In this document: positions 29,898 through 38,379 of the stretch, piece after piece
How positions within the stretch are numbered: position 1 is the first letter of the stretch
Layout of the letters: every line of letters begins with the position of its first letter
From: Paraniabella ginsengisoli
GTDB taxonomy: Bacteria > Bacteroidota > Bacteroidia > Chitinophagales > Chitinophagaceae
NCBI RefSeq assembly: GCF_022513635.1
Contig: NZ_JAKWBL010000003.1
Span: forward strand, 310,001 to 374,000
Direction of reading: 5' to 3'
Length of the DNA: 64,000 bases
Made by a program: the position numbers and the translations under genes
The notes under the pieces: model-generated
Seen by the model: the letters and a program-made list of their open reading frames with translations, nothing else
The model's database searches: none
What the model was told of the DNA's origin: nothing

Positions 29898-29919
29898 AAT
29901 TGGCTAATAGGCTCATTGG
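29898..29919. repeat. Right flank of the four-helix-bundle cassette (inverted repeat)
   Basis: Partner of 29440-29461 in inverted orientation, 20 of 22 bases matching. More GCCAATTAGC-like words continue to 29932, just before the accB stop codon. Confidence 0.8.
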
Positions 29920-29935
29920 CCAATTAGCTAATTAA

Positions 29936-30424
29936 CTACGCCGTTTCTACTTCAAATAAAGGCTGATCAAACTCAACAGGCGATGCATCCTCCACCAATA
30001 TTTTAACCACTTTTCCGCTTATCTCACTTTCAATTTCATTAAACAGTTTCATTGCTTCAATTACACATATAACTTTACCTGGAGTTATTATTGTTCCTTG
30101 CTCTACAAAATCAGGTTTATCGGGAGAAGGTTTACGATAGAATGTACCAATCATCGGACTTCTAACAATTGTGTTATTACTGGACGTTGGCGTGGCAGCT
30201 TTTTGCTTTTCTGTAGGCGCTGCTGCTTGTGTTGTTTGCGGCGCCGTTATTTGCGCTGGGGCAACAGGCATCGGCATTGAGAAAGGAGGCGCAGATACTA
30301 CCTGAGTCACAGCGTCTTCTTTTTGTTTTATAGTTAATTTAAAATCTTTCTGTTCAATGCTCAACTCTCCGATATTGGATTTATTGATCATTTTGATCAA
30401 CTCCTGAATTTGTCTGAAGTCCAT
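29936..30424 (-). CDS. accB: Acetyl-CoA carboxylase, biotin carboxyl carrier protein
   Basis: Carries biotin between the two half-reactions of acetyl-CoA carboxylase. The 162-residue chain starts MDFRQIQELIKMINKSNIGE, has a Pro/Ala/Thr/Gln-rich linker (about residues 40-85) and a C-terminal biotinyl domain with RSPMIGTFYRKPSPD, and the biotin-accepting Lys in VIEAMKLFNEIES. ATG at 30424 is preferred to the TTG three codons upstream. It is the first gene of the accB / four-helix / accC unit. Confidence 0.96.
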   Translation of the reverse strand: MDFRQIQELIKMINKSNIGELSIEQKDFKLTIKQKEDAVTQVVSAPPFSMPMPVAPAQITAPQTTQAAAPTEKQKAATPTSSNNTIVRSPMIGTFYRKPSPDKPDFVEQGTIITPGKVICVIEAMKLFNEIESEISGKVVKILVEDASPVEFDQPLFEVETA

Positions 30425-30605
30425 ATTTTTCAATTTGACAGCTTTTGGATTAATATTATTTTAGCTAATGGCTTTTGGAAAAGAATAACTAAGTTAAGTA
30501 AATCAGCAAGATTAACAGAAGATTTACTGCTAATTTTTGACAGATCAATTCTCTGATGTAAAAACACCTGCCACCTTCTCCTCAGCACTTTTTCTTAAGG
30601 CTGAA

Positions 30606-31171
30606 TTACTCTTTAACACGCTCAACGTATTCACCAGTTTTTGTGTTAACTCTTATAAGCTCGCCTTCGTTTACAAATAAAGGAACGTTTACTGTAGCAC
30701 CTGTCTCTACAGTTGCTGGTTTTAAGGTGCGTGTAGCAGTATCCCCTTTTAAACCCGGCTCGGTATAAGTAACTAACATTACTATCTTATCGGGCAATTC
30801 AACACTTACCGGCTGTTCGGTTTCAGTATTCATCGCAATTGCAACTTCCTGGCCTTCCTTTAAAAACTGCGGAGCATCGATCAGATTTTCAGCAACACTC
30901 ATTTGCTCAAAAGTAGCGTTGTCCATAAAATTATATCCTGTCTCATCCTGATAGAGATACTGATAATCTCTTTTTCAACTCTTACCGGATGGATAGTATC
31001 ACCTGAGTTCCACGTTTTTTCGATCGTTCTGCTATTATCTACGCCTTTAAGCTTCGCCCACACTTTCGCAGCAGCACGAGCTGTTTTGTTTTCTCCAAAC
31101 TCCACCACCGAATAAAGGCTACCATCCAGCTTTAAGATCATGCCCCGGCTGATATCAGAAGTATTTGCCAT
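30606..31171 (-). CDS. efp: Elongation factor P, Arg-tip type (one frameshift)
   Basis: EF-P relieves ribosome stalling at polyproline. It starts MANTSDISRGMILKLDGSLY; the domain-I loop reads VEFGENKTARAAAKVWAKLK, the middle part has QYLYQDETGYNFMDNATFEQ, and the C-terminus has DPGLKGDTA-like EPGLKGDTATRTLKPATVE, VNVPLFVNEGELIRV and TKTGEYVERVKE. Aligned with E. coli EF-P, the modified Lys34 corresponds to Arg32 here, the residue number that is rhamnosylated in Pseudomonas. One base is missing near 30970 (VEK then RDYQYLY). Repaired length is 188 residues. No EarP, EpmA or YmfI modification gene is visible in the window. Confidence 0.94.
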
Positions 31172-31225
31172 TGTAAAAATTTTAGGGCGCAAACGTACAT
31201 AAAATTTTCCATCTGTAAGGTTCAC

Positions 31226-31578
31226 AAAAAAATAACATCAGATTTCCAGCTTTAGGTTCAACCTAAAACCAAACAAAGAAAAACGAAGGAAATAATATAA
31301 TATTTAAATTAAATATGAACTCATACTAGCAAAAGATGAAAATATGAAAAGAAAAATTGCATTAAAATATATTATAAATATAAATATATAATTATTATAC
31401 ACAGTTTTTACAATATTTATTTCAAATATTGTTATTTTTACAATTAATTATAATTAATTATATATGTATTTAATAGAAATAACACATAAATAATCATATG
31501 TATTTAAATTAAATATGAAATTCACTGCTAATATAAATTTTTCTTCTTAACCATTTTTTTAACATTAAACTACAGTAA
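31226..31578. other. AT-rich intergenic region with a 19-bp direct repeat
   Basis: About 350 bases without a gene, very AT-rich, between divergent efp and the porin gene. The 19-mer TATTTAAATTAAATATGAA occurs at 31301-31319 and again at 31501-31519, exactly 200 bases apart. TTAATTATAATTAATTATAT-like runs lie between. It probably holds the porin promoter and perhaps regulator or nucleoid-protein sites. Confidence 0.6.
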
Positions 31579-32676
31579 ATGAAAGGAAAACTTCTTCTTT
31601 TAACAACCAAAGCTCTTTTCATCTCAAGTGCAATTTTTGCACAAACTGAAACCGAAACTGAAGAACCAAAAGGCGAACTGCAAATTAACGGATCTGTTGA
31701 TGCTTACTATCGCTACAATTTCGCGAATGCCAAATCGCTCGAAGAAACTAACAACTTAACAAGTTTCACTAACTCTCAAAACTCTATCGAATTAGGTATG
31801 GCTTCTTTAAAAGCAAGCTATACCAAAGGGAAAGCAGGCGTAGTAGTTGACTTGGGGTTTGGAACAAGAGCCCGAGAATTTTCCTATGCCGAAGAGCCTG
31901 ACGGATTCGGAAATGGCTCCGCCATCTTACAAGCCATTAAACAAGCATATGTTGTTTACAATCCAACAGATAATTTAAGAATTTCTGCCGGTAAATGGGG
32001 AACGCACCTGGGCTACGAAGTTTTGGATCCACAACTAAACAGAAACTATAGCATGAGTTATATGTTTTCTTACGGACCCTTCTCACACACCGGGTTAAAA
32101 ATAGATTATAACATTGGTGGCGGCTTTGGCGTAATGGCCGGAGTTACTAATCCAACTGATATACTTTCTGCTTCGTTTGCTAAGAAAAATGTGATTGCAC
32201 AGGTTAGCAAAACAAGCGAAACCGTAAATGCTTACTTAAATTATGTTGGCGGTAAAACACTAAGTGGCGAAAATCATAATCAGTTAGGCTTAACGGCAAC
32301 GGGCAAAATAAGCGAAATGTTTTCTTTAGGATATGACGGTACAGTAAAAGTTATTGATCCTGTAGGCGGAGGTTCCGGAAAATGGTGGGGGTCTGCTTTA
32401 TATGTGAACGTTGATCCAACTGAAAAGTTTGGCATCACACTTCGTGGCGAATATTTCGATGATAAGGACAGAGGTTTCTTATTCACCAACGAAGACGGAA
32501 ATGGCACTTCACTTATGCAAGCCACACTTTCTTTCAACATTAAGCCTGTTAGCGGTTTAACTTTCATACCTGAGTTTAGATTTGATAACGCTAAAGACCC
32601 GTTCTTTTATAAAAATGACGGTAGTTTAACCAAAAGCACTGGTAGCTTTTTGTTAGCCGCAGTATATTCGTTCTAA
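31579..32676 (+). CDS. Outer-membrane beta-barrel porin (BBP2/OmpL-like)
   Basis: A 365-residue outer-membrane protein. Signal peptide KLLLLTTKALFISSAIFAQ precedes GELQINGSVDAYYRYNFANA, the usual first strand of the putative beta-barrel porin-2 family. Further family marks are NSIELGMASLKASYTKGKAG, AILQAIKQAYVVYNPTDNL, SAGKWGTHLGYEVLDPQLN, RNYSMSYMFSYGPFSHTGLK and the final strand FLLAAVYSF with C-terminal Phe. Relatives often sit near ammonium transporters, but none is present here; the substrate is unknown. Intact. Confidence 0.85.
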   Translation: MKGKLLLLTTKALFISSAIFAQTETETEEPKGELQINGSVDAYYRYNFANAKSLEETNNLTSFTNSQNSIELGMASLKASYTKGKAGVVVDLGFGTRAREFSYAEEPDGFGNGSAILQAIKQAYVVYNPTDNLRISAGKWGTHLGYEVLDPQLNRNYSMSYMFSYGPFSHTGLKIDYNIGGGFGVMAGVTNPTDILSASFAKKNVIAQVSKTSETVNAYLNYVGGKTLSGENHNQLGLTATGKISEMFSLGYDGTVKVIDPVGGGSGKWWGSALYVNVDPTEKFGITLRGEYFDDKDRGFLFTNEDGNGTSLMQATLSFNIKPVSGLTFIPEFRFDNAKDPFFYKNDGSLTKSTGSFLLAAVYSF

Positions 32677-32704
32677 CTTCTGTTTACGCTGCTTATATTA
32701 AATG

Positions 32705-32730
32705 AACCCCTGTTTTTGCAGGGGTTTCTT
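32705..32730 (+). terminator. Rho-independent terminator after the porin gene
   Basis: Eight-base stem AACCCCTG / CAGGGGTT with a six-base loop and TTTCTTTT following, 28 bases after the porin stop. Confidence 0.8.
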
Positions 32731-32885
32731 TTGCTTTTGTCAAGCTGAAAAAATAAAATCTATTGTTGCGGCAGTAAATATGCAGCATCAAAATTGCTAC
32801 GCTCAGGTCAGTTGTAGAATATATATGGCATCCCACATAAACACAGCAATCACAGCTTTCAAGATCTGTGAAGAATCAATTCTAA

Positions 32886-33350
32886 TTATACATCAATAGC
32901 GCAGTTCATCCATTCCCCATCAAAACTCGCATTATATTTTTTATAAAAATTAATGGCTGGTTCATTCCAGTCCAGCACCTGCCAACAGATTCTTTTAAAA
33001 CCTTTTTCCTTCGCCTCTTCTATCAGCACATCCATTAACATTTTCCCAATTCCTTTTCCACGCATTGTTTCCGTAACCAAAATATCTTCGAGGTACATTG
33101 CCTGTCCTTTCCAGGTAGAAAAGCGAATATAATATAAAGCAAATGCAACAATTTTTCCAGCGTGCTCAGCCACAAAGCCCCACCACACAGGGTTTTCTCC
33201 AAATCCGCTTTCGGTAAAATGATCGAGATTTACTGTAACTTCTTGCGGCGCACGTTCGTAATTGGCTAGCTCTTGAACTAATTCTAAAATACGGGGACAA
33301 TCAGCCGCAGTAGCGCGACGGATTTTTATATCTTCTTTTGTCTGAACCAT
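32886..33350 (-). CDS. GNAT N-acetyltransferase, diamine/thialysine acetyltransferase-like
   Basis: A 154-residue acetyl-CoA-dependent acetyltransferase. IRRATAADCPRILELVQELA opens the fold; the CoA-binding loop is VTETMRGKGIGKMLMDVL (about residues 92-109); ICWQVLDWNEPAINFYKKYNA matches the spermidine/thialysine acetyltransferase (SSAT) branch, as does GFGENPVWWGFVAE. It probably acetylates a polyamine, thialysine or similar small amine; the precise substrate is not determined by sequence. Intact, on the same strand as fabH but separated by a short repeat-containing gap. Confidence 0.85.
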   Translation of the reverse strand: MVQTKEDIKIRRATAADCPRILELVQELANYERAPQEVTVNLDHFTESGFGENPVWWGFVAEHAGKIVAFALYYIRFSTWKGQAMYLEDILVTETMRGKGIGKMLMDVLIEEAKEKGFKRICWQVLDWNEPAINFYKKYNASFDGEWMNCAIDV

Positions 33351-33413
33351 GATTTATTGGATTATGAGATTGGCAGGAAATGTACGGTGTAAGAATTACA
33401 GCGTACGCTTGTC

Positions 33414-33475
33414 CGCCACGGTTGACCGCTTGCGTAAACCTGGAATCTGAAACCTCAAACTTGAAACCTTCCTAA
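33414..33475. repeat. Quasi-periodic CTGAAACCT-type intergenic repeat
   Basis: Words CTGGAATCTGAAACC, TCAAACTTGAAACC follow one another between the acetyltransferase and fabH genes. Similar words recur at 35155-35250. Confidence 0.5.
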
Positions 33476-34463
33476 TACGCCCAATCTATAAGCGTTGCGC
33501 CCCAGGTAAATCCGCCGCCAAAAGCAGCCAGAACCAGCTTGTCGCCTTTCTTCAGTTTATCTTCCCACTCCCACAAACAAAGCGGGATAGTAGCTGCCGT
33601 TGTATTTCCGTATTTCTGAATATTGACCATTACTTTCTCTTTGGGTAAGCCAATACGGTTAGCTGTTGCATCTATAATGCGTAAATTAGCCTGATGCGGC
33701 ACCAGCCAGGCAATGTCATCACCAGTAAGATTGTTTTTTCTAAAAGTTCGGCGCTCACGTCGGCCATACCTTTTACTGCAAACTTAAATACGGTTTGCCC
33801 CTCCTGATAAGCGTAATGCTCGCGATTGGCAACCGTTTCAGCAGTAGCCGGATAAGCGCTGCCTCCTGCTTTCATCCTTAAATACTGAGCACCGTTTCCA
33901 TCACTTTTCAATATACTATCTTTTATACCAAGACCTTCTTCATTTGGCTCTAAAAGTACTCCACCCGCACCATCTCCAAAAATGATGCAGGTCGTCCTGT
34001 CTGTATAATCTACAATGGCGCTCATTTTATCGGCACCAATAACAATAACTTTCTTGTATCGCCCGCTTTCAATAAATGCGGTGCCTTGAGTAAGTGCAAA
34101 TAAAAATCCAGAACATGCCGCAGAAATATCATAACCAAACGCATTTACAGCTCCAACTTTACTTGCAGCAATATTAGCGGTAGCCGGGAAAACCATATCT
34201 GGTGTAACAGTAGCCACAATGATACAATCTATTTCAGTAGCGTTGATGCCTCTTTTCTCAATTAGGCCTTTTATCACTGGTACTACCATTTCACTAATAC
34301 CTTTCCCCTCTCCTTTTAATATTCTTCGCTCTTCAATCCCCGTACGTGTTCTTATCCACTCATCGTTGGTTTCTACCATTTTTTCCAGATCGAAATTTGT
34401 AAGCTTGTCTTCAGGAACATAGCCACTAACTGCCGTAATTGCCGCTGTAATTTTGTTACTCAT
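33472..34463 (-). CDS. fabH: Beta-ketoacyl-ACP synthase III (one frameshift)
   Basis: Starts fatty-acid synthesis by condensing acetyl-CoA (or branched acyl-CoA) with malonyl-ACP. The start [20 protein letters not shown] leads to [19 protein letters not shown]; the catalytic Cys is in [13 protein letters not shown] (about residue 113), the His in [13 protein letters not shown] and the Asn in [11 protein letters not shown]. One base is missing near 33730 (EKTILLV instead of EKNNLTGDD). Repaired length is about 330 residues. Intact fabH is expected to be essential or nearly so, so the break is probably a miscall. Confidence 0.95.
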
Positions 34464-34563
34464 TGATTTCTAAAAGGTTTAAGCTGAGGTATTTTCTCAG
34501 AGATGCCAAAGTTAAAGGAATTTATAATTTGAGATTTGAGATTTATTGTATGAAATTCGCAAA

Positions 34564-35151
34564 ATGATAACGTATTTAAAAGGAACGTTTGCAAGCGTTA
34601 GTCCTTCAACAGTAGTCATTGATGTGAATGGTGTGGGATATGAAGTAAACATAAGCCTAAACACCTTTTCTGAAATTCAGGAAAAAGGAAGCGGGCTTTT
34701 GTACACACATTTATTGATCAGAGAAGATGCGCATTTATTATACGGCTTTGCCGACACTAAAGAGAAAGATATTTTTCTTTTGTTGTTGAGTGTTTCTGGT
34801 ATCGGTGCCAATACAGCAAGGTTGATGCTTTCTTCCATGAAACCTGAAGAAATAACAACGGCCATTCTTCATGGTGATGCGCGATCGCTGGAACGCATTA
34901 AAGGAATTGGTAAGAAAACCGCGGAACGTGCGGTGCTGGAACTAAAAGATAAAATTGGCAAACAACCTACTGACGCAGCTATTGCAACAGGCGTAAACTC
35001 GATCAGAACTATAAAGCAGGATGCGCTGGAGGCACTAATCGCACTAGGCATCAACCGTCAACAGGCAGATCAACAGGTATCAAAATTATTGCAGTCTGAT
35101 CCCGAATTACAATTGGAAGATTTGATAAAGAAAGTATTGAAGGGATTGTGA
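34564..35151 (+). CDS. ruvA: Holliday junction DNA helicase subunit RuvA
   Basis: RuvA binds four-way junctions and loads the RuvB motor during recombination. The chain starts MITYLKGTFASVSPSTVVID (34564), has the OB-fold TGVGYEV-like VNGVGYEVNI, the two helix-hairpin-helix motifs (LLSVSGIGANTARLML and IKGIGKKTAERAVLEL), and the C-terminal RuvB-binding domain (ALEALIALGINRQQADQQVS). At 195 residues it is normal and intact. The upstream in-frame ATG at 34546 lies in repeat-like sequence and is not favoured. Confidence 0.95.
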   Translation: MITYLKGTFASVSPSTVVIDVNGVGYEVNISLNTFSEIQEKGSGLLYTHLLIREDAHLLYGFADTKEKDIFLLLLSVSGIGANTARLMLSSMKPEEITTAILHGDARSLERIKGIGKKTAERAVLELKDKIGKQPTDAAIATGVNSIRTIKQDALEALIALGINRQQADQQVSKLLQSDPELQLEDLIKKVLKGL

Positions 35152-35154
35152 GGA

Positions 35155-35255
35155 AGGTTGCAAGTTTCAAGTTTCAGGTTTTTGGTTTCAAGACACAGCA
35201 TTCGCTGTTTACTGAACCTGTGACCAGTAACCTCCAACCTGAAACCACCCTCCCT
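35155..35255. repeat. Quasi-periodic AAGTTTCAGGTTT intergenic repeat with inverted half
   Basis: The left part repeats GTTTCAAGTTTCAGG-like words; the right part repeats their reverse complement (CCAACCTGAAACC). Together they could form a long imperfect hairpin between convergent ruvA and the regulatory-domain gene. Confidence 0.5.
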
Positions 35256-35256
35256 C

Positions 35257-35892
35257 CTATTTCCTCTTAAAATCTCCCCGCTTCCAGGCATTAATAAACT
35301 CTGCCCAGGCAGCCGGGCTAAATATATTCATTGGAGGCACCTGCCCCTGGTAACGTGCTTTTTGGAATACCTGATTTAACTGGCGATTGGTCATTTCCCG
35401 GCCGTCATGAGGCAACTTTGCCAGGTAAGCCCTGCGCGCTTCGGGCGTATTACTTTTGCGAAGAATTTCTAACTCATCCTCTGCAACGGGTGTATTGATA
35501 AAATCCCGGGCGAATTGCTCGGGCGTAGGCCGCGGCCTTATGATAGCGACAGGAAGATAGGTAGTATCCTGAACAAGGGTTTTTACTATGCTATATTGTG
35601 TTCCTTTTAAAGTATCAGGTACTTTTATAATTCCGGGCTGATAGCTTACATGCGAAAATTCAATCACATCACCTTTCAACACTGCTATTGAAAACACACC
35701 GTCATTGTTAGTGATGGTACCTCGCCTGGTTCCTCTAACGGACACACTAACAGATGGAATAGCTTCAAGGCTATCCGCCGTCATAATAATCCCGAAGAGC
35801 TGAACTACCGAATCACGTGCTTTTTCAAACTGGGCATTTGCTGCAATTCCAATAAACAACAGCGTAACTAAAAACAATACAATTTTCTTCAC
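35257..35892 (-). CDS. Secreted protein with carboxypeptidase-like regulatory domain
   Basis: A 211-residue exported protein. Signal peptide MKKIVLFLVTLLFIGIAANA, then a CarboxypepD_reg-like beta-sandwich: FGIIMTADSLEAIPSVSVSV, RRGTITNNDGVFSIAVLKGD and IEFSHVSYQPGIIKVPDTL. After about residue 110 the helical part (PTPEQFARDFINTPVAEDEL, MTNRQLNQVFQKARYQG) has no named family that I recognise. Such proteins in Bacteroidota are usually periplasmic or outer-membrane-associated; role unknown. Confidence 0.8.
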   Translation of the reverse strand: MKKIVLFLVTLLFIGIAANAQFEKARDSVVQLFGIIMTADSLEAIPSVSVSVRGTRRGTITNNDGVFSIAVLKGDVIEFSHVSYQPGIIKVPDTLKGTQYSIVKTLVQDTTYLPVAIIRPRPTPEQFARDFINTPVAEDELEILRKSNTPEARRAYLAKLPHDGREMTNRQLNQVFQKARYQGQVPPMNIFSPAAWAEFINAWKRGDFKRK

Positions 35893-35993
35893 TTTGTCAA
35901 AATTAAGTACCTGAATTTTAATTAAGACAACAATTTAAATTTATAGGTGTTTAACTTTGACATTTATATTTGAATTTAACATAAGCTTTAATA

Positions 35994-37050
35994 ATGACGA
36001 AGGAAAAAGTATTGGTTGCGTTAAAAAAGGTGCATTACGCTGGGAATGAAAAGGATATTGTGACTGCTGGTATTGTGCAGGATCTTTCTATTGAAAAATA
36101 TTATATCTCTTTTAGTTTGATTGTTGATACTAATGATGCTGATATTAGATTAAAACTTAAAAGCGAATCTATTAAAGCTATTAAAGAGAACGTAAATAAG
36201 GATGCTATTATCAAAGTAGCCTTTCAAAACAAACCTGTTGCAGAAACGGCATATGAACAAGAACAAAAAGCGCCTTTATCCGGCGTAAAAAAATAATCGC
36301 TGTAATTAGCGGTAAGGGCGGTGTTGGCAAAAGTACTGTAGCTGCCAACCTCGCATTGGCGCTGGCTCAAAACGGAGCAAAAGTAGGACTAATGGATGCC
36401 GATATATACGGGCCCAGCGTACCTATTATGTTTGGCGTACGCGGGGAAAGACCGATGATGAAAGATATGAATGGGAAAGGGGTGATTGTGCCGTTGGAAC
36501 GCTTTGGGATCAGGTTATTAAGTATCGGATTATTGGTGGATGAAAGCAAAGCTGTTGTGTGGCGCGGTCCAATGGCGAGTAGCGCCATCAGGCAGTTTGT
36601 AACAGATGTAGATTGGGGAGACTTGGATTATCTAATTGTTGATATGCCTCCGGGAACCGGCGATATACATCTTACCTTATTGCAAATGATAAAAGTGTCT
36701 GGCGTTGTGATCGTAAGCACCCCGCAGGATGTAGCATTGGCCGACGCTAAAAAGGTATTGCCATGTTTGGCCAGGCACAATTAAATGCCCCAATACTTGG
36801 CCTGGTTGAAAACATGAGTTATTTCACTCCTGCCGAATTGCCTGATAACAAGTATTATATTTTTGGTAAACATGGTGCTCAAAAACTGGCGTCGGAATAT
36901 GATCTTCCTTTTTTGGGCGAAATACCATTAGTACAAAGCATCAGGGAAGGCGGCGATATGGGCGTACCTATGATGATGAGTGATGACGAGGCAAGTAAAA
37001 AAGCATTTATGGATTTAGCACGAGAAGTGGAAAGCAGAGTTAAGGTGTAA
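35994..37050 (+). CDS. mrp: Mrp/ApbC-type iron-sulfur cluster carrier ATPase (two frameshifts)
   Basis: A P-loop NTPase (Mrp/NBP35) that carries [4Fe-4S] clusters to apoproteins. The N-terminal FeS_assembly_P-like domain (MTKEKVLVALKKVHYAGNEK, about residues 1-95) precedes VISGKGGVGKSTVAANLALA (Walker A), LMDADIYGPSVPIMFG, DYLIVDMPPGTGDIHLTL and IVSTPQDVALADAKK; the C-terminal part has ENMSYF and GEIPLVQSIREGGD. The frame is broken at the A-run near 36294 and near 36768, one base each. The usual CxxC pair after ENMSYF is not present: TPAELPDNKYYIFG stands there. A decayed copy of its 3' end lies at 39116. Confidence 0.92.
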
Positions 37051-37076
37051 GAGCTATGTAACACAGTTTCGTCTCG

Positions 37077-38348
37077 CTATTTTATACGCAACAAATCATT
37101 TAGACCTTCTTTCTCAAAAAGTATTTGTCCTATTTTCAAATCAGACCATCCTTTTTTTATTTCATAACTAAATACAGGTGTTTCATTATAAATGTTACAG
37201 TTCACAAAATAGGTGTCAACATGGTTCTGCTTTATGGCCTCAATTTCTTTCAATTGATGTAAGTGTGTTGAAATAAAGAAGAAAGAAGTTTTAAACTGAA
37301 CGAGTCCATTAATAGTTGTAGCACTTATTTGAACAGCATCTTCCACATTTGTTCCTTTGAAAAGCTCGTCAAAAACAGCAAAGCAGCGTTTGTTGGCTGC
37401 CGCTTCAACTACTTCTCTCAGTCTGACTATTTCATTCATAAAATGACTATACCCGTTCAATAAATCGTCCTGATGATTAATAGAAACCGAGATCAAATCA
37501 AAAAACGGAATTTCCGCCTTCGATGCTGGTATGGCAATTCCAAGATGAGCCAGATAAACACAAATCCCTACTGCTTTTAAAAAGGTTGATTTCCCTGACA
37601 TGTTGGGGCCAGTTAATAACAGTACATTCTTTTCACTTGAAAAAGTATTTTTTACGGGATTTTTTAATACAGGATGATAAACATCTTCTAATAACAAAGC
37701 TTCCTCACAAAAGGAAGGAAAACAAAACTGATGTTTTAAAACACCTTTACTTATTGAAACATAAACTTCAAAAAGCAAAAAACGGTTATAAAAAATTTTA
37801 AACTCCCCGCTACTTTGTTTCTCTGAAATAATGTTCAAAAAATCTACCAAATGTCCGGTGTTGAAACTACCCTCATTCTCCAACTTACTATAAAAATCAA
37901 GATTCAAAGACCTGAAAAAATCACTTAGTAAAATTAGTTCGCGTTTGTAATCATCTGGGAAAAACCGGGTTTCATTTCTTCTGATGTAATATAGATCCAG
38001 CGCCCGAAATAGCAAGATTAGCTGGATAAGTTTAGATTCCAGCTGTTCCTTTTCTTTTTTAAAAAAGAGATATTTGAATTTCGAAACTTTACTGTAATCT
38101 TTAAAAGGAGCTTCTTCTAAAAATTTGTACACCTCGTAGAAATCCTGTTTCGAGTAAGAATAATTCCTTAATACTTCTTCATTTGTTATAAAACCTTTAA
38201 TAATATTTTGTCTACTTCGTATGTCCTCAATTGCAGAAAGCGGCTCTTGAAAGATTTTATAAAGCTTTTCTTTCGCAAGCTTATTGATGGTAAAATCGAA
38301 TAATGGTAAAATTTCATTTTCAAGATTTAGATCTTTTATATTATTCAT
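37077..38348 (-). CDS. MutS-family ATPase lacking the mismatch-recognition domains
   Basis: A 423-residue protein with only the clamp/lever and ATPase parts of MutS. The ATPase has LLTGPNMSGKSTFLKAVGIC (Walker A, about residues 246-265), DDLLNGYSHFMNEIVRL, CFAVFDELFKGTNVEDAVQI (Walker B plus signature) and FFISTHLHQLKEIE. No N-terminal F-x-E mismatch-reading domain and no C-terminal Smr nuclease occur. Short MutS-like proteins of this form are common in Bacteroidota and unassigned in function; a role in recombination or DNA-structure binding is inference. Intact despite being surrounded by broken genes. Confidence 0.85.
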   Translation of the reverse strand: MNNIKDLNLENEILPLFDFTINKLAKEKLYKIFQEPLSAIEDIRSRQNIIKGFITNEEVLRNYSYSKQDFYEVYKFLEEAPFKDYSKVSKFKYLFFKKEKEQLESKLIQLILLFRALDLYYIRRNETRFFPDDYKRELILLSDFFRSLNLDFYSKLENEGSFNTGHLVDFLNIISEKQSSGEFKIFYNRFLLFEVYVSISKGVLKHQFCFPSFCEEALLLEDVYHPVLKNPVKNTFSSEKNVLLLTGPNMSGKSTFLKAVGICVYLAHLGIAIPASKAEIPFFDLISVSINHQDDLLNGYSHFMNEIVRLREVVEAAANKRCFAVFDELFKGTNVEDAVQISATTINGLVQFKTSFFFISTHLHQLKEIEAIKQNHVDTYFVNCNIYNETPVFSYEIKKGWSDLKIGQILFEKEGLNDLLRIK

Positions 38349-38379
38349 TGCTATTCCATTTCTTATTGCCAGTTGTTCC

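Noticed and set aside
29440..29932. CRISPR-like array in the repeated GCCAATTAGC words
   Set aside because: The words are short, variable and abutting, with no spacers of constant length and no cas genes.
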